In this document: piece after piece, positions 16,736 to 25,900 of the stretch | Layout of the letters: the number at the start of each line of letters is the position of its first letter | Position numbering within the stretch: position 1 is the stretch's first letter | Assembly (NCBI GenBank): GCA_002304835.1 | Contig: DBPK01000001.1 | Span: 5,011 to 57,963, forward strand | DNA: 52,953 nucleotides | DNA from: Firmicutes bacterium UBA1422 | GTDB taxonomy: Bacteria > Bacillota > Clostridia > Peptostreptococcales > Anaerovoracaceae | Reading direction: 5' to 3' | Position numbers and translations under genes: made by a program | The notes under the pieces: generated by a model | Seen by the model: only the letters and a program-made list of their open reading frames with translations | Databases searched by the model: none | What the model was told of the DNA's origin: nothing

Positions 16736-17878
16736 GTGATATACGGTGATGAAGGCAACGAAAAAAAGAAGGAATATGTAAGCGAACTGGCCAGCAAGGC
16801 AAAGGGCAAGAAACTTTCTTATGCTGAAATAGGTCATTATCTTGAGAATACTGAGCTTGATAAAGATCAGATGGAAGAAATATATGAGGCACTCATGAGC
16901 AAGGGCATCGAGGTGGTTTCGGAAGAAGTGCCCGAAGAATTCGAGCTGAAAGACATAGAGGCTGAAATAGAAGAAGAAGTGGTGCCCGATTCAGAAAAAG
17001 AAGACGGTGAAAAAGAAATCAGCCTCGAAAAGACGATCCCGAAAACGGTGGCAGTGGATGATCCTGTAAGGATGTACCTAAAAGAAATAGGAAAGGTACC
17101 GCTATTAAGTGCAGATGAAGAGATCGATCTGGCAAAAAGAATGGAAGCAGGAGAAGAGGCAGCAAAACAGAAACTTTGTGAGGCAAATCTGAGGCTTGTT
17201 GTAAGTATAGCCAAAAGATATGTGGGCAGAGGCATGCTGTTCCTTGACCTTATACAAGAAGGCAATTTGGGGCTCATAAAAGCAGTGGATAAATTCGACT
17301 GGCGAAAAGGCTATAAATTCAGCACATATGCCACATGGTGGATAAGACAGGCCATAACAAGATCAATAGCTGATCAGGCCAGGACCATAAGGATACCGGT
17401 CCACATGGTGGAGACCATAAACAAACTGATGAGAGTATCAAGACAGCTTCTGCAGGAATACGGAAGAGAACCCTTGCCGGAAGAGATAGCAAAAGAAATG
17501 GATATTTCCGAGGACAAGGTAAGAGAAATACTGAAGATAGCCCAGGAACCGGTTTCCCTTGAAACCCCCATAGGCGAAGAAGAGGACAGCCATCTGGGAG
17601 ATTTTATACCGGACGAGGATGTGCCGGCTCCCGCAGATGCAGCCGCATTTTCCATGTTGAAGGAACAGTTGGTAGAAGTACTTGACACCCTTACCGAAAG
17701 GGAACAAAAAGTTTTGAAATTGCGTTTCGGGCTTGAGGACGGCAGAGCCAGGACCCTTGAAGAAGTAGGAAAGAGATTTGATGTCACCAGAGAGAGGATA
17801 AGACAGATAGAAGCAAAAGCCCTCAGAAAACTAAGACATCCCAGTCGCAGCAAAAAACTGAAGGACTATCTTGAGTAG
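16736..17878 (+). CDS. rpoD: RNA polymerase primary sigma factor
   Basis: The housekeeping sigma-70/sigma-A factor. Region 1.2 begins at V-R-M-Y-L-K-E-I-G. Region 2 carries F-L-D-L-I-Q-E-G-N-L-G-L-I-K-A-V and Y-K-F-S-T-Y-A-T-W-W-I-R-Q-A. Region 4 has V-T-R-E-R-I-R-Q-I-E-A-K-A-L-R-K-L-R-H-P. An acidic N-terminal stretch resembles a partial region 1.1. I place the start at GTG 16736 (380 residues) because a GGGGG stretch lies 8 bases upstream; ATG 16721 inside dnaG is the alternative. The dnaG-rpoD pair is the conserved macromolecular-synthesis arrangement. Confidence 0.95.
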   Translation: MIYGDEGNEKKKEYVSELASKAKGKKLSYAEIGHYLENTELDKDQMEEIYEALMSKGIEVVSEEVPEEFELKDIEAEIEEEVVPDSEKEDGEKEISLEKTIPKTVAVDDPVRMYLKEIGKVPLLSADEEIDLAKRMEAGEEAAKQKLCEANLRLVVSIAKRYVGRGMLFLDLIQEGNLGLIKAVDKFDWRKGYKFSTYATWWIRQAITRSIADQARTIRIPVHMVETINKLMRVSRQLLQEYGREPLPEEIAKEMDISEDKVREILKIAQEPVSLETPIGEEEDSHLGDFIPDEDVPAPADAAAFSMLKEQLVEVLDTLTEREQKVLKLRFGLEDGRARTLEEVGKRFDVTRERIRQIEAKALRKLRHPSRSKKLKDYLE

Positions 17879-17920
17879 ACATGTTTATTATGTTCAGAAT
17901 ATCCTTTTCGGAGAAAAACA

Positions 17921-18673
17921 ATGCAGAAGTTAAATGACAGACTGAAGGCTATCGCCTTAAATATATCTCCGGGAGAAACCGTTGCGGATATAGGAACTGA
18001 TCATGGTTTTTTACCCCTTTTCCTATGGGAAAAAGAAATATCTCCCAAAATCATACTTACAGATGTCAGTGAAAAATCCCTGCAAAAAGCAAAGGCAAAT
18101 TCCGGGGCCCTGCAGTTCGGAAATCAGTTGATTTTTCGTACCGGCTACGGTCTTTCGGTCATAGAGCAGGGAGAAGTGGATGTTATAGTTATAGCCGGAA
18201 TGGGGGGCATCTTAATACAAAAAATCCTCGAAAAAGATCCGGATAAAACAAAAACTTTCAAAAAACTGTTGTTGCAGCCCAGGAACAATGCGGGTAAACT
18301 GCGCTGCTGGCTTTGCCGCAACGGTTTTTATATATCCGGTGAATACCTGGCCAGGGAAGGGAAGTATATATGCCAGATAATAGAAGCGATCCCCTCAAAA
18401 AAAAAGGAAGGACACCATACTGCCGGCAGTATTTACAATAAGCAGTCATCCAAGGAATTCAAAGATATTTCACCTGATGATATAAGATGGGAAATGCCGC
18501 CCTGGGTATTTGAGAAAAAAAACGAGTTGGCGTCAGAATTTCTCAAAATAGCTATAACAAAAGAAGAAAGCATACTCAAAAATATAGAAAAAAGCAAAAG
18601 TGCGGATGAAAAAGAAAAAATAAAGGCAGGAATAGAATATTTAAGAAGCATTTCTCTTAAGGAGGGAAGATAA
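17921..18673 (+). CDS. trmK: tRNA (adenine(22)-N1)-methyltransferase, TrmK family
   Basis: A 250-residue SAM-dependent methyltransferase. The SAM-binding loop is V-A-D-I-G-T-D-H-G-F-L-P, and later motifs are V-I-A-G-M-G-G and L-Q-P-R-N-N-A-G-K-L-R-C-W-L. Together these mark the TrmK/YqfN family, which methylates A22 in tRNA. The C-terminal part is a lysine-rich coiled coil, as in relatives. A GGAG site precedes ATG 17921. The rpoD-trmK-nif3 order is common in Firmicutes. Confidence 0.93.
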   Translation: MQKLNDRLKAIALNISPGETVADIGTDHGFLPLFLWEKEISPKIILTDVSEKSLQKAKANSGALQFGNQLIFRTGYGLSVIEQGEVDVIVIAGMGGILIQKILEKDPDKTKTFKKLLLQPRNNAGKLRCWLCRNGFYISGEYLAREGKYICQIIEAIPSKKKEGHHTAGSIYNKQSSKEFKDISPDDIRWEMPPWVFEKKNELASEFLKIAITKEESILKNIEKSKSADEKEKIKAGIEYLRSISLKEGR

Positions 18674-19480
18674 GTGAAATACGGCAAACTAATAGAAACC
18701 ATCGAAGAGATCGCTCCGGCAGATCTGGCACCTTTGTGGGATAACAGCGGGGTACAGATATACACGGGCCGGGAAGAGATAGAGAGGGTACTTATTTGTC
18801 TTGAGATAACTGAAGAAGTTATAAAAGAAGCAGAAAGCAAAAAAGCCGGTATGATCATAACCCATCATCCCCTTATTTTTCAAAGCATAAAAAAAATAGA
18901 CACAAATGATATCACAGGAAGATATGCCTGCCGGCTGATAAAAAGTAATATATGTGTATATTCGGCTCATTTGAGTTTTGACAATGCCGGAGAAGGCAAC
19001 AATTTTTACATGGCAAAACTGCTGAGAATGGAAAACCTGAAAACACCGGAAATAGAAGGCTTGAGAGAAGGGTCAAAAGAGCCTGCGGAACTGCCTTGTA
19101 TAATAACGGGGGAACTGATAAGACAAATGACTCCCCGGGAGACAGTAAAGCATATAACAAATGCCCTTGGGCTTACAGAAGGGCAGATAAGAATGGTAAA
19201 TGGGAAGCGCATGATCAAAAAAATCGGCCTGTGTACAGGAGCAGGAGGAGGTTCTCTTGATTATGCCATAGGTGAAGGATGCGATCTTTTCATAACAGGA
19301 GATGTGAAACTGCATGAAGCACAGAAAGCTAAAGCAGAGGGCATATCCCTGATCGATGCCGGCCATTACGGCACAGAACATATATTTGCCGAGAATTTTG
19401 CAAAACAACTGGAAGAAAAGACCGGAAAAGGACTTGAGATAATTGAAAGCACTGTTGATACAGACCCTTTTATGCTATAA
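18674..19480 (+). CDS. Nif3-like dinuclear metal centre protein
   Basis: A 268-residue member of the Nif3/YqfO (GTP cyclohydrolase I type 2-like) family, forming hexamers with two metals per subunit by family knowledge. Likely metal ligands are visible in T-H-H-P-L-I-F, A-H-L-S-F-D-N-A-G-E-G-N-N and D-A-G-H-Y-G-T-E-H. The biochemical role is unsettled. The start is GTG at 18674, immediately after the trmK stop and behind GGAGGGAAG. Confidence 0.93.
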   Translation: MKYGKLIETIEEIAPADLAPLWDNSGVQIYTGREEIERVLICLEITEEVIKEAESKKAGMIITHHPLIFQSIKKIDTNDITGRYACRLIKSNICVYSAHLSFDNAGEGNNFYMAKLLRMENLKTPEIEGLREGSKEPAELPCIITGELIRQMTPRETVKHITNALGLTEGQIRMVNGKRMIKKIGLCTGAGGGSLDYAIGEGCDLFITGDVKLHEAQKAKAEGISLIDAGHYGTEHIFAENFAKQLEEKTGKGLEIIESTVDTDPFML

Positions 19481-19481
19481 T
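19455..19481 (+). promoter_or_regulatory. probable promoter at the 3' end of the Nif3-like gene
   Basis: TGCTATAAT (19473-19481) is an extended -10 element; TTGATA (19455-19460) lies 15 bases before the hexamer. The -10 overlaps the last codons and the stop of the Nif3-like gene. It would serve the small membrane-protein gene at 19524 and probably the RNase P RNA behind it. Confidence 0.5.
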
Positions 19482-19523
19482 ATAAAATCAGTGACATAAA
19501 AACATTTGAAGGAAGGTAAAAAA

Positions 19524-19769
19524 ATGGACCAATACGAAAATGAAAAAGGATTTATAATTTCTTTTTTGATAAAATTGCTTCTGTCGGTAATTGTGGTTGT
19601 GGCAGCCATGGCATTTGCATTCAGAAGCGATGCCACAGGAAGTGAAAAAATCATAACGATCGTTATGACCCTTGTAGTCTGCATAGGTTTTTCTTTTTTC
19701 GTCTTTATAGAAATAAGAAAATTCATTTATGCTGTTCAGGAATCACAGGCAAGGAAAAAAATAGAATAA
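19524..19769 (+). CDS. small membrane protein, two spans, unknown function
   Basis: An 81-residue protein with two hydrophobic helices (about residues 10-31 and 41-62), a short Asp/Ser/Glu loop between them and a basic Q-A-R-K-K-I-E tail. I do not recognise a family. ATG 19524 is preceded by GGAAGG; an in-frame TTG at 19506 overlaps that site and is rejected. The stop lies just 5 bases before the RNase P RNA region. Confidence 0.75.
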   Translation: MDQYENEKGFIISFLIKLLLSVIVVVAAMAFAFRSDATGSEKIITIVMTLVVCIGFSFFVFIEIRKFIYAVQESQARKKIE

Positions 19770-19774
19770 ACAGG

Positions 19775-20119
19775 TTTTGGGTAAGTCAGACGGTCGCATG
19801 CTTTGCATGAGGAAAGTCCGGGCTCCAAAGGGCAAGGGTGCCGGATAACGTCCGGCGCAGGTAACTGTAGGGAAAGTGCAACAGAAACACACCGCCGAAA
19901 CGGGTAATGCCGTGGCAAGGGTGAAATGGTGAGGTAAGAGCTCACCGGCGTTCTGGAGACAGAACGGCCGTGTAAACCCCACCCGGAGCAAGACCAAGCA
20001 GGGATCATGGCTGGCGGCCCGTCAGTCCCCGGGAGGTAGGTCGCATGAGCATGGCAGCAATGCTATGCCTAGATAGATGATCGTCAAATACAGAACCCGG
20101 CTTATAGACTTGCCCAAAA
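19775..20119 (+). ncRNA. rnpB: RNase P RNA, bacterial class A type
   Basis: The catalytic RNA that matures tRNA 5' ends. The ends pair to form P1: TTTTGGGTAAGTC (19775-19787) with GACTTGCCCAAAA (20107-20119), including one G-U pair. Conserved cores are visible: GAGGAAAGTCCGGGCTC near the 5' side, ACAGAAA, and AAACCCCACCCGGAGCAAGACC in the 3' half. The total length of about 345 bases and the overall layout fit class A rather than Bacillus class B. It follows the small membrane-protein gene so closely that processing from a longer transcript or a promoter inside that gene is likely. Confidence 0.95.
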
Positions 20120-20136
20120 CTATTATAATCAAAAAC

Positions 20137-20150
20137 AAAAGGCGCCTTTT
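20137..20150. other. perfect 14-base palindrome after rnpB
   Basis: AAAAGGCGCCTTTT is fully self-complementary without a loop. With a tight hairpin it could be a weak end signal for rnpB, 18 bases downstream of the RNA's 3' end. As DNA it is equally a possible protein site. No stronger terminator is seen behind rnpB. Confidence 0.4.
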
Positions 20151-20173
20151 GCATAGCCATGCCAGCTAATAGA

Positions 20174-20202
20174 TTGATTTTTTTAGAATTTTCTGTTATT
20201 AT
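20174..20202 (+). promoter_or_regulatory. promoter of the DUF3606-like gene
   Basis: TTGATT (20174-20179) and TATTAT (20197-20202) are spaced by 17 bases, with TG one base before the -10 (extended -10). Just downstream, CATCAT-TAA-ATGATG (20210-20224) is an inverted repeat near the expected transcript start and may be an operator. Confidence 0.5.
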
Positions 20203-20267
20203 ATAAGAACATCATTAAATGATGATATAAGAAAAATCAAATGCTTGAGATTTTTGGAGGTGATTTT

Positions 20268-20447
20268 ATGGAAAAGGACAAAAAGAAGAAGGATTATAGC
20301 GGTTGTACAACGATCAATGCGAAGGATCCCGGAGAGATCAATTACTGGTGTGGCAAGTTATGCTGTACACAACAGCAACTTACAGAGGCCCTCAAGGATG
20401 AAGGCAATTCTGTAGATAAAATAAAAAAACGTTTCAAAAAAGACTAA
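20268..20447 (+). CDS. DUF3606-like small protein
   Basis: A 59-residue protein behind a perfect GGAGGTGAT ribosome binding site. The pattern basic N-terminus, I-N-A-K-D-P-G-E-I-N-Y-W, then Q-Q-Q-L-T-E-A-L and G-N-S-V-D-K-I-K-K fits the DUF3606 family of short proteins. Its function is unknown, though members of the wider group are seen in stress responses. Unusually it has three cysteines (C-T-T, G-K-L-C-C-T). It stands alone between its own promoter and a stem-loop at 20508-20544. Confidence 0.75.
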   Translation: MEKDKKKKDYSGCTTINAKDPGEINYWCGKLCCTQQQLTEALKDEGNSVDKIKKRFKKD

Positions 20448-20507
20448 AGCTTTGATTTTTTAAGGATCACACAAGAAACAAAAACCTTATAAATAAAAGA
20501 AAAGCTC

Positions 20508-20544
20508 GCCCCCGACAAAAGACCAAAAAACTTTTTTCGGGGGC
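20508..20544. terminator. GC-rich stem-loop, probable terminator
   Basis: GCCCCCGA (20508-20515) pairs with TCGGGGGC (20537-20544). Inside the loop, AAAAAA (525-530) can pair with TTTTTT (532-537). The plus-strand side is followed by only ATTGTTTG; the minus-strand side has a better, still interrupted, T-rich tail. It lies after the DUF3606-like gene and before the lipoprotein promoter. Confidence 0.5.
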
Positions 20545-20573
20545 ATTGTTTGTTCCCGTTTCAGCAAAACATA

Positions 20574-20602
20574 TTGAAAAAAACAAAGAAAAAGACTATA
20601 CT
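20574..20602 (+). promoter_or_regulatory. promoter of the lipoprotein gene
   Basis: TTGAAA (20574-20579) and TATACT (20597-20602) are spaced by 17 bases. The transcript would start near 20609 and run into GAGAGAA-ATA-TTCTCTC (20617-20633), a perfect 7-base inverted repeat at about +8 to +24 that could be an operator or leader hairpin. Confidence 0.6.
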
Positions 20603-20683
20603 AAAAAAGACACAAAGAGAGAAATATTCTCTCAAATGATTGTTGAGCGGCATGCATTTATTATTAATATTGGGAGGTATAAT

Positions 20684-21322
20684 ATGAAAAAACTGCTTAC
20701 TGTTATGCTGGTGCTTGTTATGGCATTTGCTTTTGCATCATGTGGCGGAGGCTCTGAAGGAGACGGCGAAGGTGACGGCGGTTCCAAGTCAAGGCTCACA
20801 GGCGTTTTTGGAGGAATAGGTAAGGACTCCGGCATTCACATGAATTATGAAATGGAAATTGACGGGAAAACAACGGTCACTGATACTTATATGAAAGACG
20901 GCAAGATCTATACAGAAATGGACATTGAAGGACTGGGCAAATCAATAACAATATACACAGACGGATATATGTATACCCTTACACCCGACACCAAGACAGG
21001 AATAAAAACAAAAGTCGACGAAGACACACAAGAGACTCTTGAGACAGACACCGTTCTTGAGTCCTACGAAGAATATACGGATGATGCGGATTTTGAAAAG
21101 GGCGAGAAGGAAGTTGACGGCAAAACATATTATTCAGAAAAATACACAACAGGTGAAAACAGTGTCATATACTGTTTCGACGGCGATAAACTGGTTTATA
21201 TGATTTCACAAACTTCAGATGGTGAAGAGACGATTATCAAATACAATGCCATTGACGGCGATGTGGATGACAGCATTTTTGAAGTGCCGGACGGATACAC
21301 TATAACGGAAATGGAAATGTAG
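20684..21322 (+). CDS. secreted lipoprotein, LolA/DUF6612-like fold possible
   Basis: A 212-residue protein with a type II signal peptide: M-K-K-L-L-T, a hydrophobic core and the lipobox F-A-S-C, so lipidation at Cys 22 or nearby is expected, followed by a flexible Gly/Glu/Asp linker. The mature part has repeated beta-strand phrases (G-K-I-Y-T-E-M-D-I and G-Y-M-Y-T-L-T) and Y-N-A-I-D-G-D-V-D-D-S-I-F-E-V-P-D-G-Y near the end. These resemble lipid-binding LolA-like or DUF6612 lipoproteins of clostridia. ATG 20684 follows GGGAGG. The binding partner is unknown. Confidence 0.85.
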   Translation: MKKLLTVMLVLVMAFAFASCGGGSEGDGEGDGGSKSRLTGVFGGIGKDSGIHMNYEMEIDGKTTVTDTYMKDGKIYTEMDIEGLGKSITIYTDGYMYTLTPDTKTGIKTKVDEDTQETLETDTVLESYEEYTDDADFEKGEKEVDGKTYYSEKYTTGENSVIYCFDGDKLVYMISQTSDGEETIIKYNAIDGDVDDSIFEVPDGYTITEMEM

Positions 21323-21356
21323 TCAAAAGTTTTAAGACAGAAAAATTTATCCTATA

Positions 21357-21420
21357 AACGCCTTTGGCTTGACCACAGTGGCATAAGTAGTATAATTATG
21401 GTTCTGCAAAGGCGTTTTTT
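21357..21420 (+). terminator. terminator with an unusually long loop
   Basis: AACGCCTTTG (21357-21366) pairs perfectly with CAAAGGCGTT (21407-21416) and is followed by a T run to 21420, which would end the lipoprotein transcript. The 40-base loop holds a complete promoter (21369-21396) for the MATE gene, and also a small CCACAGTGG stem. Confidence 0.7.
21369..21396 (+). promoter_or_regulatory. promoter of the MATE gene inside the terminator loop
   Basis: TTGACC (21369-21374) and TATAAT (21391-21396) with a 16-base spacer are near consensus. Transcription would start near 21403, so the new transcript begins at the right arm of the terminator and lacks the left arm. It can therefore pass the T run without forming the hairpin. 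Confidence 0.7.
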
Positions 21421-21490
21421 AGTTGTTTAAAACAAATAAACATAATAAAAAAATAAGCATAAAGCAAAAAGCGAAAAAACGGAGGAATGG

Positions 21491-22888
21491 ATGGACCGCA
21501 GAAGCGAAAAAGAAAATAAAATGGGAGTGATGCCGGTAGGAAGGCTTATAGTTACCATGTCCTGGCCGGCCATTCTCTCTATGCTGGTACAGGCAACATA
21601 CAATGTGGTGGACAGTATTTTTGTTGCCAGGGTCAGCGAAAAGGCTTTGACTGCAGTGACACTCATTTTCCCCGCTCAGATGCTTATTATTGCCGTAGGA
21701 GTGGGAACCGCCATAGGTGTGAACTCCCTTATCGCGAGAAGATTGGGGGCAAGAAGGTTTGTGGATGCCGATAAGGCTGCTTCCCATGGGATAAGGCTTG
21801 CGATATACAGTTGGATAGTTTTTGCCGTGGCGGCTGCTTTATTTGCGGATGCCTTTATGAAGGCCTTTACCAGTGATCCATACATCCTTCAAAACGGGGC
21901 TTCATATTTGCGTATCGTTATGATTTTTTCCTTATTTATTTTTGTGCAGATGACAGCAGAAAAAATACTCCAGGCCACGGGAAACATGGTACTTCCCATG
22001 ATATGCAGCCTTATGGGAGCCTGCGTCAATATAGCCCTGGACCCCATCCTTATTTTCGGGCTTTTTGGGGCTCCAACAATGGGAGTGACAGGTGCGGCTG
22101 TGGCAACGGTCATATCCCAGGCACTGAGTTTTTCCCTGGGAATGTATATTCTTTTCCGTAAAAATCACCAGGTAAAAGTCAGGATATACGGATTCCCCCA
22201 TGACAAAATAACTATACGGGAAATATATGCTGTTGGATTTCCGGCAATAATGATGCAGTCCATAATGTCATTCCTTCAATTCGGCATCAACATAATACTG
22301 GCGGGATTTTCGGGGACAGCTGTGGCTGTTATGGGGGTATACGGAAGACTCCAGTCCTTTATATTCATGCCTGTAATAGGAATAAATCAGGGAACGACAC
22401 CGGTAATAGGATATAATTATGGGGCGGGCAACAAAAAGAGACTTATGCAGACATACAAAATGGCGCTTTTTGCAGCGGCGATAATAATGGCGGCCGGATG
22501 TGCACTTTTTATGATAATGCCCAAAACACTGCTTTCTTTTTTTGATGCCGGGGAAAACATGTATGCCATAGGAATACCTGCCATGCGTATTATCAGTATT
22601 TGCTTTTTGCCTGCGGCATTTGGTATAATTACATCAGGATTCTTTCAGGCTACAGGCCATGGATTCATTAGTCTTGCCGCCTCTCTGATAAGACAGCTGG
22701 CGGGGATACTTCCTCTGGCTATCGTACTCTCGAAGATGTGGGGCATCACCGGTGTATGGTGGGCTTTTCCCATGGCAGAAACTCTGGGGGTCCTGTTTCT
22801 TGTAATTATGATGAGAAGACTGTACAAAAAAGAAATCAGCATACTGATGCCCGTAGAACGGGAAGAAAATGATCCAAAAACCGACTGA
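21491..22888 (+). CDS. MATE family efflux transporter
   Basis: A 465-residue membrane protein of about twelve spans in two halves. The N-terminal M-S-W-P-A-I-L-S-M-L-V-Q-A-T-Y-N-V-V-D-S and the middle I-G-I-N-Q-G-T-T-P-V-I-G-Y-N-Y-G-A block are hallmarks of the MATE family, cation-coupled exporters of drugs or metabolites. Start ATG 21491 follows GGAGG. It has its own promoter and precedes the activase gene by 29 bases. The substrate cannot be predicted. Confidence 0.93.
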   Translation: MDRRSEKENKMGVMPVGRLIVTMSWPAILSMLVQATYNVVDSIFVARVSEKALTAVTLIFPAQMLIIAVGVGTAIGVNSLIARRLGARRFVDADKAASHGIRLAIYSWIVFAVAAALFADAFMKAFTSDPYILQNGASYLRIVMIFSLFIFVQMTAEKILQATGNMVLPMICSLMGACVNIALDPILIFGLFGAPTMGVTGAAVATVISQALSFSLGMYILFRKNHQVKVRIYGFPHDKITIREIYAVGFPAIMMQSIMSFLQFGINIILAGFSGTAVAVMGVYGRLQSFIFMPVIGINQGTTPVIGYNYGAGNKKRLMQTYKMALFAAAIIMAAGCALFMIMPKTLLSFFDAGENMYAIGIPAMRIISICFLPAAFGIITSGFFQATGHGFISLAASLIRQLAGILPLAIVLSKMWGITGVWWAFPMAETLGVLFLVIMMRRLYKKEISILMPVEREENDPKTD

Positions 22889-22917
22889 AGAGATGTCCGG
22901 TTTTAAGACAAGGGGAA

Positions 22918-25900
22918 ATGATGAGACTTGGTATCGATGTTGGGTCCACGACAGTAAAACTGATCCTTCTGGATGATGATGACAAAATAATATACAGCAG
23001 ATACGAAAGACATATGTCCAATGTTCTTGAAAAAGTATCTGAACTTATGACTGACCTTGAAAAAGAGTATGGAGAAGAAAGTGTAAAAGCTTCCATCACG
23101 GGGTCCGGGGGTCTTTCGTTATCAAAACTTCTTGATATATATTTTGAACAGGAAGTGATTTCATGCAGCAAGGCAGTGGAATCGTTGATCCCCCGTACTG
23201 ATGTGGCCATCGAACTGGGTGGGGAAGATGCAAAAATAACCTTTTACGGCCAGACCATCGAGCAGCGTATGAACGGCACCTGCGCCGGCGGTACCGGTGC
23301 ATTCATAGACCAGATGGCTGTCCTTCTTAATACGGATGCCAATGGCCTTAATGAGGCGGCAAAAAAGCACAGACTTATATATCCCATAGCTGCCAGGTGC
23401 GGCGTATTTGCCAAAACAGATATACAACCTCTAATAAATGAAGGAGCAGACATAGAAGACATATCCGCTTCGATTTTTCAGGCTGTGGTCAACCAGACCA
23501 TCAGCGGACTGGCATGCGGCAGGACCATCAAAGGGAATGTGGCGTTTCTGGGAGGTCCCCTTTCATTTCTTTCGGAACTACGAAAAAGATTTATCGAAAC
23601 CCTGGAGCTTGGTGAAGATCAGGTCATTTTTCCCGATGAATCAAAATATTTTGTGGCCATAGGTGCCGCCATGCTGGCAGAAAAAAATGAAAGCATAAAG
23701 ATAAAAGATTTGGTAAAGACCGTAAAAAATATGGACCCTGACATGATGTCCGAAACAAAACATATAAGGCCCCTTTTTGAAAACCATGGGGATTATGAGT
23801 TTTTCAGACAGAGGCATGATGCTGACAGAATAAAGAGAAGAGAAATAAAAAAAGCAAGGGGGAAGCTTTTTCTTGGGATCGATGCCGGTTCCACAACAAC
23901 AAAAGCGGCTCTTATAGATGATGAAAAGAATCTGTTGTTCTCTTTTTACCGAAGCAATGAAGGAAAACCCATAGAAGCCACCATGACCATGTTAAGACAG
24001 CTTTATATGCAGCTTCCCGAAGGGGCTTTCATAGCAAATACCACAGTTACCGGATACGGGGAAGGTCTTATCAAAGCCGCATTCAAGGCAGATCTGGGAG
24101 AGATAGAGACCATGGCCCATTACAAGGGAGCTGAAGAATTTCTTCCCGGAGTTGATTTCATCCTTGATATCGGTGGTCAGGACATGAAATGCATGAAGAT
24201 AAAAGACGGGGCCATATATAACATCATGTTAAACGAAGCCTGCTCATCGGGATGCGGATCCTTTATCGAGACCTATGCAAAATCCGTGAATATGGACAGC
24301 AAGGCATTTGCCCAGGAAGCGCTTTTTGCCAGATCGCCGGTGGATCTGGGGACACGATGTACTGTTTTTATGAATTCCAAGGTCAAACAGGCTCAAAAAG
24401 AAGGCGCGACCATCGGAGATATTTCTGCGGGGCTTTCTTATTCTGTCATAAAAAATGCCCTCTATAAAGTTATAAAACTGAGGAACTCAGAAGATACGGG
24501 AGAAAAAGTAGTAGTCCAGGGAGGGACTTTCCTTAATGATGCAGTCTTAAGAAGTATAGAAAATATAATCGGCAAAAATGTGGTCAGACCCGATATAGCG
24601 GGTATAATGGGCGCTTACGGCGCGGCTTTGATCGCCAGGGAAAGCTATGTGCCGGAAACAGAATCTTCCATAATAAGCCTTGAGGAAATGGATTCTTTTT
24701 CAGTAAAAAGTTCCCATGCCAGATGCAACGGTTGCGAGAACCGCTGCCTTCTGACCATAAACAAATTCAATGACGGGTCAAAATTCATAACGGGGAATCG
24801 CTGCGAAAAGGGAGAAGGAAAAACCGGCAGGGAAAGTGATCTCCCGGATATGTACGATTATAAAGCCAAGAGGCTGTTCGCATATGAGCCTCTTACGAAA
24901 GAAGGTTCTGCCCGGGGGACAATAGGGATCCCCCGTGTACTTAACATGTATGAAAACTATCCTTTCTGGTTCACATTTTTCACAAAGCTGGGCTTCAGAG
25001 TGGTGCTTTCTCCACCTTCAAGCAAGACTATTTACGAAGCGGGCATGGAGACCATATCCTCGGATACAGCCTGCTATCCGGCAAAACTCGTTCACGGACA
25101 TATAAAATGGCTGGTGGATCAGGGCATAAATACCATATTTTATCCAAGCATCAACCACGAAAGAATGGAAGACAAAACAGCTCCGAATCATTACAACTGT
25201 CCTATTGTAGCGACCTATCCGGAAGTAATAGCAAAAAATATGGATGATGTCTTGGCGGAAGGGGGAGTAAAATTTTTACATCCTTTCCTTCCCTACGACA
25301 ATGATACAAGACTTGCAAGGGCTCTTCATAACGTTTTCAGGCATCTTCGGATCGGCAGGATGGAGATAGATTCGGCAGTAAGTTCCGCCAGAAAAGAAGA
25401 CAAACATTTTCATGATGACATAAAAAAACAGGGAGAATACGCACTTCGATATGCAAGACAACACAAGAAAAAGGCCATCATCCTGGCAGGAAGACCCTAT
25501 CACCTGGATCCCGAAATAAACCACGGAATAAATTCACTGATAAGATCCTTTGATATGGTGGTTCTGACTGAGGATTCCGTAGCGCATCTTGGCCGACTGG
25601 AAAGACCTTTGCGGGTCCTTGATCAGTGGGTATATCATTCCCGTCTTTATAAGGCTGCTGATTTTGCAGGGACCACAGATGATGTTGAAGTGGTCCAGCT
25701 CAATTCTTTTGGATGCGGACTTGATGCGGTCACCACCGACCAGGTGGAGGAACTGACACAGAGGAACAATAAGCTTTATACTGTTCTTAAAATAGATGAA
25801 GGCAGCAATCTGGGAGCGGCCAAAATAAGGATACGATCCCTTAAGGCTGCCATGGAAGAAAGAGAAAAGAATAATGTGGTCCATAAGAAAAGCCATGAAC

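Noticed and set aside
20137..20150. Palindrome after rnpB as a proven terminator
   Set aside because: It has no loop and no T run beyond its own arm, so I list it only as a palindrome.
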